Of a stretch of 46,197 nt of DNA, positions 35,110 to 44,095 are shown piece after piece. The notes under the pieces are model-generated. The model was not told the DNA's origin and ran no database searches. It saw nothing but the letters and a program-made list of their open reading frames with translations. Where the stretch lies: NCBI GenBank assembly GCA_017534115.1, contig JAFWDD010000044.1, positions 1-46,197 of the forward strand, written 5' to 3'. Positions within the stretch are counted from its first letter, which is position 1. Each line of letters starts with the position of its first letter. The translations under genes and the position numbers were made by a program. The stretch is from Bacillota bacterium (GTDB lineage Bacteria > Bacillota > Clostridia > Lachnospirales > Anaerotignaceae).

Positions 35110-36324
35110 ATGAAAGAAAAAATCGTTTTAGCTTACTCAGGCGGTCTTGACACCACCGTAATCATCCCCTGGCTCAAAGAAAATTACGACGCGGAAGTTA
35201 TCGCTGTATGCGCTGACGTTGGACAGGGAAAGGAAACAGAAGGTCTTGAAGAAAGAGCCCTGAAAACAGGCGCTTCCAAGCTTTACATCGAAGACCTTGC
35301 GGAAGAATTCATCACAGACGTAATTTATCCCTGCGTAAAGGCAGGCGCGGTTTATGAGGGAAAATATCTCCTGGGAACATCCATGGCTCGTCCCATCATC
35401 GCGAAACGTCTCGTTGAAATAGCAAGAAAAGAAGGCGCGACGGCTATCTGCCACGGCGCAACAGGCAAAGGCAACGACCAGGTTCGTTTTGAGCTGACTG
35501 TAAAAGCATTCGCTCCCGACCTGAAGATCATCGCTCCCTGGAGACTTGACACATGGGGAATGGAATCCCGTGAAGACGAGGTAGCTTTCCTTGAGGCAAG
35601 AGGAATCGAAGCTCCCGTTAAAAAAGGCGACAGTTACAGCCGTGACCGCAATATATGGCACCTCAGCCACGAAGGTCTTGAGCTTGAGGATCCCGCAAAC
35701 GAGCCCAATTACGAAAAGCTTCTTCAGCTTGGCGTTACTCCCGAAAAGGCTCCCGATGAGCCTACATATGTTGAACTTGAGTTCGAAAAAGGCATCCTTA
35801 CAAAAATCGATGGCAAGGAAGTAAAACCCGTTGAGGCTATCCAGATGCTGAACGAGATCGGCGGCAAAAACGGTATCGGCATTATAGATTTGGTTGAAAA
35901 CCGTGTTGTAGGCATGAAATCCAGAGGCGTTTACGAAACTCCCGGAGGAACAATCCTCTATTTCGCCCACGATGAACTGGAACACCTCTGCCTTGACAGA
36001 GACACATATTCATACAAACAGCAGGTAGCTCTGAAAATGGCTGATCTGGTATATTCCGGGAAATGGTACACACCTCTCCGCGAGGCTCTTTCCGCATTCG
36101 TGGATTCCACTCAGGAGACAGTTACGGGCAAGGTTCGCCTTAAACTTTACAAAGGCAACATCGTTCCCGCAGGCGCTACATCACCCTACTCACTTTACAA
36201 TGAAAACATCGCAAGCTTCACCACAGGCGAGCTTTACAATCACGCAGACGCCAACGGATTCATCAATCTTTTCGGTCTGCCTCTGAAGGTTCGCGCTATG
36301 ATGATGCAGAATAAGGATAAATAA
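35110..36324 (+). CDS. argG: Argininosuccinate synthase ArgG
   Basis: Condenses citrulline and aspartate with ATP. 404 residues. The ATP-PPase loop SGGLDT is at 10-15 and the aspartate/citrulline block [18 protein letters not shown] lies near 117-134. AAGGAGG lies upstream of the ATG. It starts a two- to three-gene unit with argH. Confidence 0.97.
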   Translation: MKEKIVLAYSGGLDTTVIIPWLKENYDAEVIAVCADVGQGKETEGLEERALKTGASKLYIEDLAEEFITDVIYPCVKAGAVYEGKYLLGTSMARPIIAKRLVEIARKEGATAICHGATGKGNDQVRFELTVKAFAPDLKIIAPWRLDTWGMESREDEVAFLEARGIEAPVKKGDSYSRDRNIWHLSHEGLELEDPANEPNYEKLLQLGVTPEKAPDEPTYVELEFEKGILTKIDGKEVKPVEAIQMLNEIGGKNGIGIIDLVENRVVGMKSRGVYETPGGTILYFAHDELEHLCLDRDTYSYKQQVALKMADLVYSGKWYTPLREALSAFVDSTQETVTGKVRLKLYKGNIVPAGATSPYSLYNENIASFTTGELYNHADANGFINLFGLPLKVRAMMMQNKDK

Positions 36325-36372
36325 TAAAGTATATACACATCTGTATATACGAAAACACTGGAGGTAAATTAT

Positions 36373-37752
36373 ATGAAACTTTGGGGCGGCAGATTTACCA
36401 AATCTACGGACAGCGCAACGGACCACTTCCATTCCTCCATTTCCTTCGACCAGAGAATGTACAAAGAGGACATCGAAGGAAGCATTGCCCATGCAAAAAT
36501 GCTTGGAAAACAGGGAATTATCCCCGTTGAGGACTCAATCGCCATACAAAAAACTCTGAAAGAGATTTTAGGTGAAATAGAAGAAGGAAAAATTGAGTTT
36601 TCGGAAGCTGCCGAAGATATTCACATGAATATAGAAACCATTCTCACCGAGCGCATCGGCGACGCCGGAAAACGCCTCCACACAGGCAGAAGCCGTAACG
36701 ACCAGGTAGCTCTGGACCTGAGAATGTATAATAAAAAGGAAATTATCGAAATAAAGGCCATGGTGAAGGAACTTATTAAGGTTCTGACGGATATTGCCGA
36801 AAAGAACACATTCACCATAATGCCCGGATATACTCATCTGCAGAAGGCGCAGCCCGTTACTCTCGCCCATCATCTTCTGGCTTACGCCGAGATGTTCAAA
36901 AGGGATTACGAAAGACTTTCCGAAGCGTACCGCCGCACGGACGTTATGCCTCTGGGAAGCGGCGCTCTGGCCGGAACTACCTATCCTCTGGACAGGGAAT
37001 ATGTCTGTGAGCTTTTGGGCTTTTCCGCCGTTACATTAAACAGCATGGACGGCGTGGCGGACAGGGATTTCTGCATTGACCTGCTGACGGCTCTTTCCAC
37101 AATAATGATGCACTTAAGCCGTTTCTGCGAGGAAATAATTCTCTGGAGCACAAACGAGTTCAAGTTCATCGAGCTTTCCGACGCCTATTCCACAGGCTCC
37201 AGCATTATGCCCCAGAAGAAGAATCCCGATATGGCGGAGCTTATTCGCGGCAAGACAGGACGAGTATACGGAAATCTTTTCGGGCTTCTGACAACCCTCA
37301 AAGGGCTTCCTCTCACATACAACAAGGATATGCAGGAGGACAAGGAGGCTGTTTTCGGAGCCATTGACACAGTCAAGATGTGTCTGCCCGTGTTCACGAA
37401 TATGCTGTCTACGGCAACATTCCTCAAAGACAATATGCTTCACGGCGCTAAAGGCGGATTCTCCAACGCTACGGATGCCGCCGACTATCTCACCAAAAAA
37501 GGCGTGCCTTTCCGTGATTCCCATGAGATTTTGGGAAGGCTGGTCCTCTACTGCATTGAGAAAAACTGTATGCTGGAGGATCTTACAATGACGGAGCTGA
37601 AGGCCATATCTCCCGTTTTCGGCGAGGATTATTACGAAGCTGTGACCCTTGAGAGCTGTGTAAACGGAAGAAGCCTCATCGGCGGACCCGCTCCGACACA
37701 GACAGTCAAAGTTATTGAAATAAACAAAAAATGGCTGGAGGAAAATAAATGA
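36373..37752 (+). CDS. argH: Argininosuccinate lyase ArgH
   Basis: Splits argininosuccinate into arginine and fumarate. 459 residues of the fumarase/aspartase superfamily; signature GSSIMPQKKNP at 275-285 and a second conserved loop GYTHLQKAQP at 152-161. It follows argG by 48 bases. Its stop codon overlaps the start of the next gene by four bases (ATGA). Confidence 0.97.
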   Translation: MKLWGGRFTKSTDSATDHFHSSISFDQRMYKEDIEGSIAHAKMLGKQGIIPVEDSIAIQKTLKEILGEIEEGKIEFSEAAEDIHMNIETILTERIGDAGKRLHTGRSRNDQVALDLRMYNKKEIIEIKAMVKELIKVLTDIAEKNTFTIMPGYTHLQKAQPVTLAHHLLAYAEMFKRDYERLSEAYRRTDVMPLGSGALAGTTYPLDREYVCELLGFSAVTLNSMDGVADRDFCIDLLTALSTIMMHLSRFCEEIILWSTNEFKFIELSDAYSTGSSIMPQKKNPDMAELIRGKTGRVYGNLFGLLTTLKGLPLTYNKDMQEDKEAVFGAIDTVKMCLPVFTNMLSTATFLKDNMLHGAKGGFSNATDAADYLTKKGVPFRDSHEILGRLVLYCIEKNCMLEDLTMTELKAISPVFGEDYYEAVTLESCVNGRSLIGGPAPTQTVKVIEINKKWLEENK

Positions 37753-38207
37753 AAAAGCCCTTTATCATATTAATTTCAATTATTTTGATTATAGCTGCAG
37801 CCGGATGCTCAAAAAGCGAAATGCCCTTTAACGGGAAAATTTCATTCCACGATATTTCCCTCGAAATCCCCGACGACTATATTCGGGATTCAACTCAAAG
37901 CAGCGAAGACTTCTGGGTATTCGAAAAGGGTAATTATAAAAAATACATTCTTATCAGCCGCATGGCAAATGAAGGCACAGGCGAAAAGGCTTTGGATTAT
38001 TACAGCGGTGCTATGTCCCAGACGGGAGCAGATGTATCCAAGGGAACATTAAACGGCATTAACTGCGTGTTTTCTGAATACACCAAAGACGGCGAATACT
38101 GCCGGGAGGTTTATTTCGTTTATAAAGACAATAATTATGCCGCAGCCCTGCGAGGCGGCGATGAAAATGATTTCGCAGGTCTTATAAACACAATAAATCC
38201 AGACTGA
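37749..38207 (+). CDS. Hypothetical lipoprotein translationally coupled to argH
   Basis: 152 residues; no family recognised. A lipoprotein signal (hydrophobic segment ILISIILIIAAAGC) predicts lipidation at Cys20 and anchoring outside the membrane. The mature part has alternating short hydrophobic stretches (ISFHDISLEIPDDY, FWVFEKGNYKKYILIS), suggesting a small beta-rich domain. The start overlaps the argH stop by ATGA, which implies reinitiation after argH, and a terminator follows. A link to arginine metabolism is not implied by anything visible in the protein. Confidence 0.85.
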   Translation: MKKPFIILISIILIIAAAGCSKSEMPFNGKISFHDISLEIPDDYIRDSTQSSEDFWVFEKGNYKKYILISRMANEGTGEKALDYYSGAMSQTGADVSKGTLNGINCVFSEYTKDGEYCREVYFVYKDNNYAAALRGGDENDFAGLINTINPD

Positions 38208-38216
38208 TTTTATGAT

Positions 38217-38250
38217 AAAAAAATCCCCTCAAACGAAGGGGATTTTTTTC
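38217..38250 (+). terminator. Terminator of the argGH-lipoprotein unit
   Basis: ATCCCCT / AGGGGAT stem with a short loop, flanked by A-run and T-run, so it may work in both directions. Confidence 0.88.
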
Positions 38251-38272
38251 AAATATGCAAAAAATAACTTTG

Positions 38273-38301
38273 TTGACAGTTTAAAGTCTTTTCTGTAAAC
38301 T
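38273..38301 (+). promoter_or_regulatory. Promoter of exchanger 1
   Basis: TTGACA and TAAACT separated by 17 bases, followed by TATCAAAGAG. The same -35, spacing and unusual -10 occur before the other two exchanger genes. Confidence 0.75.
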
Positions 38302-38338
38302 TATCAAAGAGTAAAAAAAGATTTTGAGGCGTTTTAAA

Positions 38339-39271
38339 ATGACTTTACTTATAAAATTTGCGCTTCTTGCATTGGGCTTCGTTATGCTCATTAAAGGAGC
38401 CAATTACTTCGTTTCCGGAGCTTCCGGCATAGCTTACCGGTTCGGCATACCGCACCTTATTGTGGGACTTACCATAGTAGCCATGGGCACCAGCGCCCCT
38501 GAGACCGCCGTAAGTATTGCTGCCGCCTTTAAGGGCAGCGCGGACATCACAATCGGCAACATTGTGGGAAGCAATATATTGAATATATGGGTAATTTTGG
38601 GCATATCTTCCATTGTGGCAGCTCTGACTGTGGCAAAATCCGCTGTCCGCATAGATATCCCCTTTGTGATTATCATTTCCGCTGTCCTTCTTATAATGGG
38701 ACTGGACGGCGTAATAAGCCGTATTGACGGAATCATTCTCTGCGCTGTTTTCGTGTTATATATGATATATCTTTTTTCAAAATCGAAGGAAACCAGCCAG
38801 ACAGACGGAGAAACCCAGGAACAGCCTATGTGGAAAAATCTTCTGTTTGCCGCAGGAGGCCTTGTACTCATAGTTTTCGGCAGCAGATTCACAGTTGAAT
38901 CCGCCAGCGACATTGCAAGAATTTTCGGCATGAGCGAAAGGTTCATCGGTCTTACAATAGTTTCTTTCGGAACCAGTCTTCCGGAGCTTTTCACTTCCAT
39001 ATCCGCCGCGAGACGCGGAAATGTGGATATCGCCATCGGAAATGTAATAGGAAGCAGTATGTTCAATATTCTTTTTGTTGTGGGAATATCGGCTCTCATA
39101 ATTCCTGTGCCTTTCGCGGCCAAATTCAGGGTTGACGCGGCTGTTTCAGCTGTTGCTGCTCTTACTCTTTTCCTTTTCTGCAGGAGGAAGCAAAAAATCA
39201 ACAAACCAGCCGGAATATGTATGCTTATATGTTATGGCGCGTATTTCGCCTACCTTTTGCAAAGGCCTTAA
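38339..39271 (+). CDS. CaCA-family cation exchanger (YrbG-like), copy 1
   Basis: 310 residues with about ten transmembrane helices in two inverted halves. The alpha repeats are visible as AMGTSAPETAVSI...GNIVGSNILNI and SFGTSLPELFTSI...GNVIGSSMFNI, which hold the ion-binding acidic and polar residues of Na+/Ca2+ exchangers. It would extrude Ca2+ (or a similar cation) in exchange for Na+ or H+. The ATG at 38339 follows GAGG; the ORF extends five codons upstream to a TTG that was not chosen. It is clearly a close paralogue of copy 2 by eye. Confidence 0.9.
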   Translation: MTLLIKFALLALGFVMLIKGANYFVSGASGIAYRFGIPHLIVGLTIVAMGTSAPETAVSIAAAFKGSADITIGNIVGSNILNIWVILGISSIVAALTVAKSAVRIDIPFVIIISAVLLIMGLDGVISRIDGIILCAVFVLYMIYLFSKSKETSQTDGETQEQPMWKNLLFAAGGLVLIVFGSRFTVESASDIARIFGMSERFIGLTIVSFGTSLPELFTSISAARRGNVDIAIGNVIGSSMFNILFVVGISALIIPVPFAAKFRVDAAVSAVAALTLFLFCRRKQKINKPAGICMLICYGAYFAYLLQRP

Positions 39272-39298
39272 CTCTGCCTATATAATAAAGACAATCAT

Positions 39299-39324
39299 GA
39301 CCACCCGGCCGGATGGTTTTTTTT
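39299..39324 (+). terminator. Terminator of exchanger 1
   Basis: ACCACCCGG / CCGGATGGT stem with almost no loop, followed by seven T, 28 bases past the stop codon. Confidence 0.6.
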
Positions 39325-39440
39325 ATCCCCAAAAGGGACTGACGCGGCCTTGAAAGAGCTTTTGCGCTTTTTAATGTCCGGCCATTTTTGCCTCATACTG
39401 ACAATGTATTCTTTCTGCCGCACAATAATGTTTTCAGCCA

Positions 39441-39473
39441 CAAAAAAATCCCCTTGTTTCAGGGGATTTTTTA
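39441..39473 (-). terminator. Terminator of exchanger 2
   Basis: AAATCCCC / GGGGATTT hairpin, T-rich on both sides, just after the minus-strand copy 2. It may also back up the terminator of copy 1. Confidence 0.75.
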
Positions 39474-40403
39474 CGGTCTTTGTACTAAATACACAAAATA
39501 CGCGGCGTAGCATACCAGCATACAGATGCCTGCCGGTTTGTTGATCTTCTTTTCTTTTTTGCAGAATAGCCAGAGCATAACAGCCGCCACAGCCGCCACG
39601 ATTCCGTCCACTATAAATTTAGAGGCAAAGGGCACGGGGATTATAAGGGCCGAGGTGCCAACAACAAAAAGGATGTTGAATACGTTGCTTCCCACAATAT
39701 TGCCGATTGCGATGTCCGCCTTCCCATGTTTGGCGGCGGAAACCGATGTAAAAAGCTCGGGAAGGCTTGTCCCGAAGGCCACAATGGTAAGGCCGATGAA
39801 TCGTTCGCTCATTCCGAATATTCTGGCGATGTCGCTGGCGGCGTTTACCGTGAATCTGCTGCCTAAAACTATAAGCACCAATCCTCCGGCCGTAAACACA
39901 AGATTTTTCCACATGGGATAATTTCGGACTTCTCCTTCTATCTCTCTGGTCCTTTTCGCCTTCATAAAAAGATATACCAGATACAGAACGAAAATTCCCC
40001 AGAGAATGATGCCGTCCACGCGGCTTACATTGCCGTCCAGACCCATTATGATCAAAACGGCGGAGATGATTATAACGAAGGGCATTTCCACACGCACAGC
40101 GGATTTAGCCACAGTCAGGGACGCCGCGAGGGACGCTGCTCCCAGAATTATCCATATATTCAGTATATTGCTTCCCACAATGTTGCCGATGGTAATATCC
40201 GCGCTGCCTTTAAACGCGGCTGTAATACTTACGGCGGCCTCCGGAGCGCTGGTTCCCATGGCCACAATGGTAAGACCAACGATTATCTGCGGTATTCCGA
40301 AGCGGTAGGCTATGCCCGAGGCACCCGTAACGAAATAGTCCGAGCCTTTGATAAGCATCAGAAAGCCCAATGCCAGAAGCAAGAATTTTATTAGTAAAGT
40401 CAT
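39471..40403 (-). CDS. CaCA-family cation exchanger (YrbG-like), copy 2
   Basis: 310 residues, very similar to copy 1 along its whole length, differing mostly by conservative changes. Alpha repeats AMGTSAPEAAVSI...GNIVGSNILNI and AFGTSLPELFTSV...GNIVGSNVFNI are intact. It lies on the opposite strand to copy 1, so the two form a convergent inverted pair, which makes duplication by an inverting event likely. No alternative start is needed; ATG is at 40403. Confidence 0.9.
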   Translation of the reverse strand: MTLLIKFLLLALGFLMLIKGSDYFVTGASGIAYRFGIPQIIVGLTIVAMGTSAPEAAVSITAAFKGSADITIGNIVGSNILNIWIILGAASLAASLTVAKSAVRVEMPFVIIISAVLIIMGLDGNVSRVDGIILWGIFVLYLVYLFMKAKRTREIEGEVRNYPMWKNLVFTAGGLVLIVLGSRFTVNAASDIARIFGMSERFIGLTIVAFGTSLPELFTSVSAAKHGKADIAIGNIVGSNVFNILFVVGTSALIIPVPFASKFIVDGIVAAVAAVMLWLFCKKEKKINKPAGICMLVCYAAYFVYLVQRP

Positions 40404-40446
40404 TTTTGAAATTCCTCGAATTTTCTATATTTTTTCCTCTTTGCTA

Positions 40447-40475
40447 AGTTTACAAAAAACAAAATTGTATGTCAA
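40447..40475 (-). promoter_or_regulatory. Promoter of exchanger 2
   Basis: On the minus strand TTGACA-17-TAAACT, the -10 being preceded by TTTTTTG and followed by TAGCAAAGAG. It is the same layout as copy 1 and copy 3. Confidence 0.75.
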
Positions 40476-40540
40476 TAAATAACGTGAATTTTCAGAAAAA
40501 ATCGGATCCTCAGTGCTGAAGAGCACTTTTAGGAGCATTA

Positions 40541-40576
40541 AAAAAATCCCCTTCAAATAATCAAAGGGGAAAATTT
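40541..40576 (-). terminator. Terminator of exchanger 3
   Basis: TCCCCTT / AAGGGGA stem on the minus strand followed by seven T, just past the stop codon. Confidence 0.8.
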
Positions 40577-40583
40577 TTTCAAA

Positions 40584-41519
40584 TCATAAAGTTTTTATAA
40601 GATATCCAAGATATACCGCGTAAAGCGCCAGCATTGTTATTCCGGCGGGTTTGCTCAGCTTCTTCTTCAATGCGAAAAGCAGAAGAACGATTCCTGCCGC
40701 CTCCGCAATTGTGATGTCGATCCTGAACATGGGATGGAAAGGCAGAGGCACTATAACCGCCGCTAAACCCATAACAAAAAGTATATTGAATATATTGCTT
40801 CCTACTATGTTGCCTATGGCAAGCTCGGAATTTCCCTGTCTTGCCGCCGCAAAGGATGTAAAAAGCTCGGGAAGGCTGGTACCGAAAGCGACTATCGTAA
40901 GGCCGATGAATCTTTCGCTCATACCGGCTCCTCTCGCAAGAGCGCTTGCTTCTTTTACCGCCAGCAAGCTTCCCGCAATAATCAGCGCGGCTCCCACAAC
41001 TGTGAAAACCACATTCTGCCACATAGGGTAATTCCTCAGCTTGCTCCGTTTAACGGTCTGCTTGCTGAGTCTCGCTCCTATAAAAAGATTTACGAAATAA
41101 ACCACAAATACAGCCAAAAGAATGATTCCGTCCACAAGGCCTATTTTTCCGTCTTTTCCCAAAAAGTAAAGAAGAACAGACGATATTATAACCATGGGCA
41201 TCTCAAATTTCAGAGCGTTTTTAGTTACGGCAACCACTGCGGCTAATGAGGATATCCCCAGAATCAGCCATATATTCAGAATATTGCTGCCTATTATATT
41301 TCCTATGGCGATGTCCGCGCTGCCCTTCAGCTCGGATACAATGCTTACTGCAAGCTCCGGCATACTGGTGCCCATTGCCACGAATGTAAGACCTACAATA
41401 ATATAAGGTATTCCCCATCTGTAAGCTATTCCCGTAGCGCCAGTAACAAGCCAGTCCGCGCCCTTGAGAAGCATAACGCAGCTCAGCGCCAAAAGTAAGA
41501 TCGTTATAGTCAATGTCAT
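40584..41519 (-). CDS. CaCA-family cation exchanger (YrbG-like), copy 3
   Basis: 311 residues, more distant from copies 1 and 2 but the same fold and motifs: AMGTSMPELAVSI...GNIIGSNILNI and AFGTSLPELFTSF...GNIVGSNIFNI. It is on the minus strand in series with copy 2. Its leader is longer, with about 120 bases between the promoter and the ATG. Confidence 0.9.
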   Translation of the reverse strand: MTLTITILLLALSCVMLLKGADWLVTGATGIAYRWGIPYIIVGLTFVAMGTSMPELAVSIVSELKGSADIAIGNIIGSNILNIWLILGISSLAAVVAVTKNALKFEMPMVIISSVLLYFLGKDGKIGLVDGIILLAVFVVYFVNLFIGARLSKQTVKRSKLRNYPMWQNVVFTVVGAALIIAGSLLAVKEASALARGAGMSERFIGLTIVAFGTSLPELFTSFAAARQGNSELAIGNIVGSNIFNILFVMGLAAVIVPLPFHPMFRIDITIAEAAGIVLLLFALKKKLSKPAGITMLALYAVYLGYLIKTL

Positions 41520-41641
41520 TTTTCATACCCCTTCCGAAAATCAGATCATATAATCCAAAATGGAAACCACTATCAAAAACTCCATTTGTAACAAAATACT
41601 TAAGTTTATTTTTGTCATGCGTAATCTGTCTTCTATATTTA

Positions 41642-41670
41642 AGTTTACAAAAAACGTTATTCTCTGTCAA
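41642..41670 (-). promoter_or_regulatory. Promoter of exchanger 3
   Basis: On the minus strand TTGACA-17-TAAACT; the bases GTTTTTTGTAAACTTA around the -10 are shared with copy 2. Confidence 0.75.
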
Positions 41671-41731
41671 CAAATACATACCAAAAATCATTATATTTTA
41701 TTTGGGTCAAGCCGCAAATATTAAAAAAATA

Positions 41732-41760
41732 TCGAAATTCCCGCCAACCTGTGGTATAAT
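41732..41760 (+). promoter_or_regulatory. Promoter of the aminotransferase gene
   Basis: TCGAAA and TATAAT with 17 bases between; TG one base before TATAAT makes an extended -10. Confidence 0.6.
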
Positions 41761-41791
41761 TTTCGTAATTTACAAAAAGGAGAAAACCGAT

Positions 41792-42964
41792 ATGAATTTT
41801 TCAAAATCAAAAAAGCTGGATTATTTCGATACAGGAATCTTTGAAGCTTTAAATAATAAAAAGCAGGCTCTCATAGACCAGGGCAGGAAAGTATACAACC
41901 TTTCCATCGGAACGCCGGATTTTCTGCCCTTTGAGCATATTACAAAAGCTCTTTCGGAAGCGGCCGCCGACCCTAAAAATTACGGATACGGTCTTGTGGA
42001 TATTCCCGAGCTTCTGGACGCCGTTTCCGCCTATTACAAAGACAGATACGGAGTGGACGGCATTTTGCCTTCCGAAATAGTTTCCGTTCACGGAAGCCAG
42101 TACGGAATCGGACATCTGGGAATCGCTCTCTGCGACCCTGACGACGTTGTGCTTCTGCCCAATCCCGGTTATCCCATTTTTGAGGCAGGCTCATATCTGG
42201 GCGGTCCGGAAATTTACTACTACCCTCTTACGGAAGAACACGCTTTTCTTCCTGTAATCGAAGAAATTCCCGAAGACATACTGAAACGGGCAAAATACAT
42301 GATAGTTTCCTATCCTCTGAATCCAGTTTGCAGATGCGCTCCCGATTCCTTATATATAAAACTTATAGAATACGCGAAAAAATACAATTTCATCATAATC
42401 CACGACAATGCCTACTCTGATATTATATTCGACGGCAGAAAAGGCGGTTCATTCCTTGCCTTTCCCGGAGCGAAGGAAGTTGGAATCGAGTTTCTTTCTC
42501 TTTCCAAATCCTACAACCTTACAGGCGCGAGAATCTCCTTCGCAGTAGGCAACGAAGATATTGTAAACGCAATAAAATTCCTGAAATCCCAGATAGATTT
42601 CGGTATGTTCATACCTATTCAGAAGGCGGCAATAGCGGCTTTAACCGGTCCCAGAGACGAAGTCATCGCCCAGTGCAAAGCATACGAGGAAAGACGAAGC
42701 GCATTCTGCGGAGGCATGAGAAGCATAGGCTGGAATGTTCCCGACACGGAAGGCACAATGTTCGTTTGGGCGCCTATTCCGCCTAAATTCAAATCCTCTT
42801 TCGAATTCTGCGACGCCCTCATGGAAAAAACGGGAGTTATAGGCACTCCAGGAGCGGCTTTCGGCTCTCTCGGAGAAGGATATATCCGTTTCGCTCTTGT
42901 AAAGCCTGTTGAGGAAATCAGGGAAATCGTAAAAGTTATAGATGAAAGCGGAATTCTTAAGTAG
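41792..42964 (+). CDS. Class I/II PLP-dependent aminotransferase (DapL/AspC-like)
   Basis: 390 residues. PLP lysine is K239 in SLSKSYNLTGAR; D205 and Y208 in HDNAYSD are the cofactor partners. The region YPLNPV (174-179) replaces the usual NPNNPTG. The sequence most resembles LL-diaminopimelate aminotransferase-like enzymes, but assignment to one substrate is not safe. The ORF opens far upstream at 41513; the ATG at 41792 was chosen because AAGGAG lies nine bases before it and because the longer frame runs over the promoter. Confidence 0.88.
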   Translation: MNFSKSKKLDYFDTGIFEALNNKKQALIDQGRKVYNLSIGTPDFLPFEHITKALSEAAADPKNYGYGLVDIPELLDAVSAYYKDRYGVDGILPSEIVSVHGSQYGIGHLGIALCDPDDVVLLPNPGYPIFEAGSYLGGPEIYYYPLTEEHAFLPVIEEIPEDILKRAKYMIVSYPLNPVCRCAPDSLYIKLIEYAKKYNFIIIHDNAYSDIIFDGRKGGSFLAFPGAKEVGIEFLSLSKSYNLTGARISFAVGNEDIVNAIKFLKSQIDFGMFIPIQKAAIAALTGPRDEVIAQCKAYEERRSAFCGGMRSIGWNVPDTEGTMFVWAPIPPKFKSSFEFCDALMEKTGVIGTPGAAFGSLGEGYIRFALVKPVEEIREIVKVIDESGILK

Positions 42965-43006
42965 ACCCTTTATAATCAACATAATTTTCTTTTATGGATC
43001 GTTGCA

Positions 43007-43035
43007 TTGCAATAAGCGAAATTTAGGCGTATACT
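43007..43035 (+). promoter_or_regulatory. Promoter of asnA
   Basis: TTGCAA and TATACT with 17 bases between, about 30 bases before the asnA start codon region. Confidence 0.6.
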
Positions 43036-43067
43036 AAAGAATATTTAAGTGAACGAGGTGAATTTTC

Positions 43068-44075
43068 ATGAGCAGTATATATATACCGGAGGGTTATAAA
43101 GCCCCTTTATCAATTTACGAAACCCAGAGAGCTATTGAGTATGTGAAGAAATCCTTTCAGGACAATCTCCGCTCGGCTCTTAATCTGAAGCGTGTTTCCG
43201 CTCCCCTTTTCGTTGAGGAAGACTCCGGTCTCAACGACAACTTAAACGGTACGGAACGTCCCGTAAGCTTCGACATACCGGATGTAAAAAAGAACGGTCA
43301 GGTAGTCCATTCTCTGGCGAAATGGAAAAGACTTGCCCTGAAAAGATACGATTTTTACGTTGGAAAAGGTCTTTACACGGACATGAACGCCATCCGCAGG
43401 GATGAGGAGCTGGACAACATTCATTCAATATATGTGGACCAGTGGGACTGGGAAAAAATCATCGACAAGGAAGACAGAACCGCTGATTATCTCAAAAGGA
43501 CGGTCAAATCCATCGTCAACGCCATCTGCGATACCTGCGATGACCTGGTAAACGAGTTTCCTTCACTGAAAACCCAGCTTAACCGTGACGTGGCGTTCAT
43601 TACATCCCAGGAGCTGGAGGATATGTATCCCGATTTCACTCCCAAGGAAAGAGAGGACGCGTTCACCAGAGAGCATAAAACCGTGTTCATTATGCAGATA
43701 GGCAAGGTGCTCCGCTCCGGAAAGCCTCATGACGGCCGCGCGCCCGACTATGACGACTGGGAGCTGAACGGAGACATCCTCTTCTGGAATCCCGTTCTGG
43801 GACACGCATTCGAGATTTCTTCCATGGGCATCCGTGTTGACAGCGAATCCCTTGACAGACAGCTTAAAATTTCCGGCTGCGACGACAGAAGGTCTCTGCC
43901 TTTCCACAGAATGCTTCTCAATAACGAGCTTCCTCTTACGATCGGCGGAGGCATAGGACAGTCCAGACTTTGCATGCTCATGCTGGGAACAGCCCACATA
44001 GGCGAAGTTCAGGCAAGCATCTGGGATGACGAAACACAAAAGCTCTGCAAGGACGCCGGAATTATCCTTTTGTAA
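43068..44075 (+). CDS. asnA: Aspartate-ammonia ligase AsnA
   Basis: Makes asparagine from aspartate and ammonia with ATP. 335 residues, class II tRNA-synthetase-like fold. Conserved parts are NLKRVSAPLFVEEDSGLND, VHSLAKWKR and the ATP-site end LPLTIGGGIGQSRLCM. GAGGTG lies before the ATG. It is followed after 20 bases by the second SLH gene, which may be read from the same transcript. Confidence 0.96.
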   Translation: MSSIYIPEGYKAPLSIYETQRAIEYVKKSFQDNLRSALNLKRVSAPLFVEEDSGLNDNLNGTERPVSFDIPDVKKNGQVVHSLAKWKRLALKRYDFYVGKGLYTDMNAIRRDEELDNIHSIYVDQWDWEKIIDKEDRTADYLKRTVKSIVNAICDTCDDLVNEFPSLKTQLNRDVAFITSQELEDMYPDFTPKEREDAFTREHKTVFIMQIGKVLRSGKPHDGRAPDYDDWELNGDILFWNPVLGHAFEISSMGIRVDSESLDRQLKISGCDDRRSLPFHRMLLNNELPLTIGGGIGQSRLCMLMLGTAHIGEVQASIWDDETQKLCKDAGIILL

Positions 44076-44095
44076 TTTCCAAAGAGGTGTTAAAT

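Noticed and set aside
35137..35985. 282-codon minus-strand ORF
   Set aside because: Antisense to argG, which has all family motifs; no ribosome site or family resemblance.
38339..40403. Considered as an invertible DNA segment because exchangers 1 and 2 are convergent near-identical copies
   Set aside because: No recombinase gene or short perfect inverted repeats that would serve as recombination sites were seen; simple duplication with inversion is enough.
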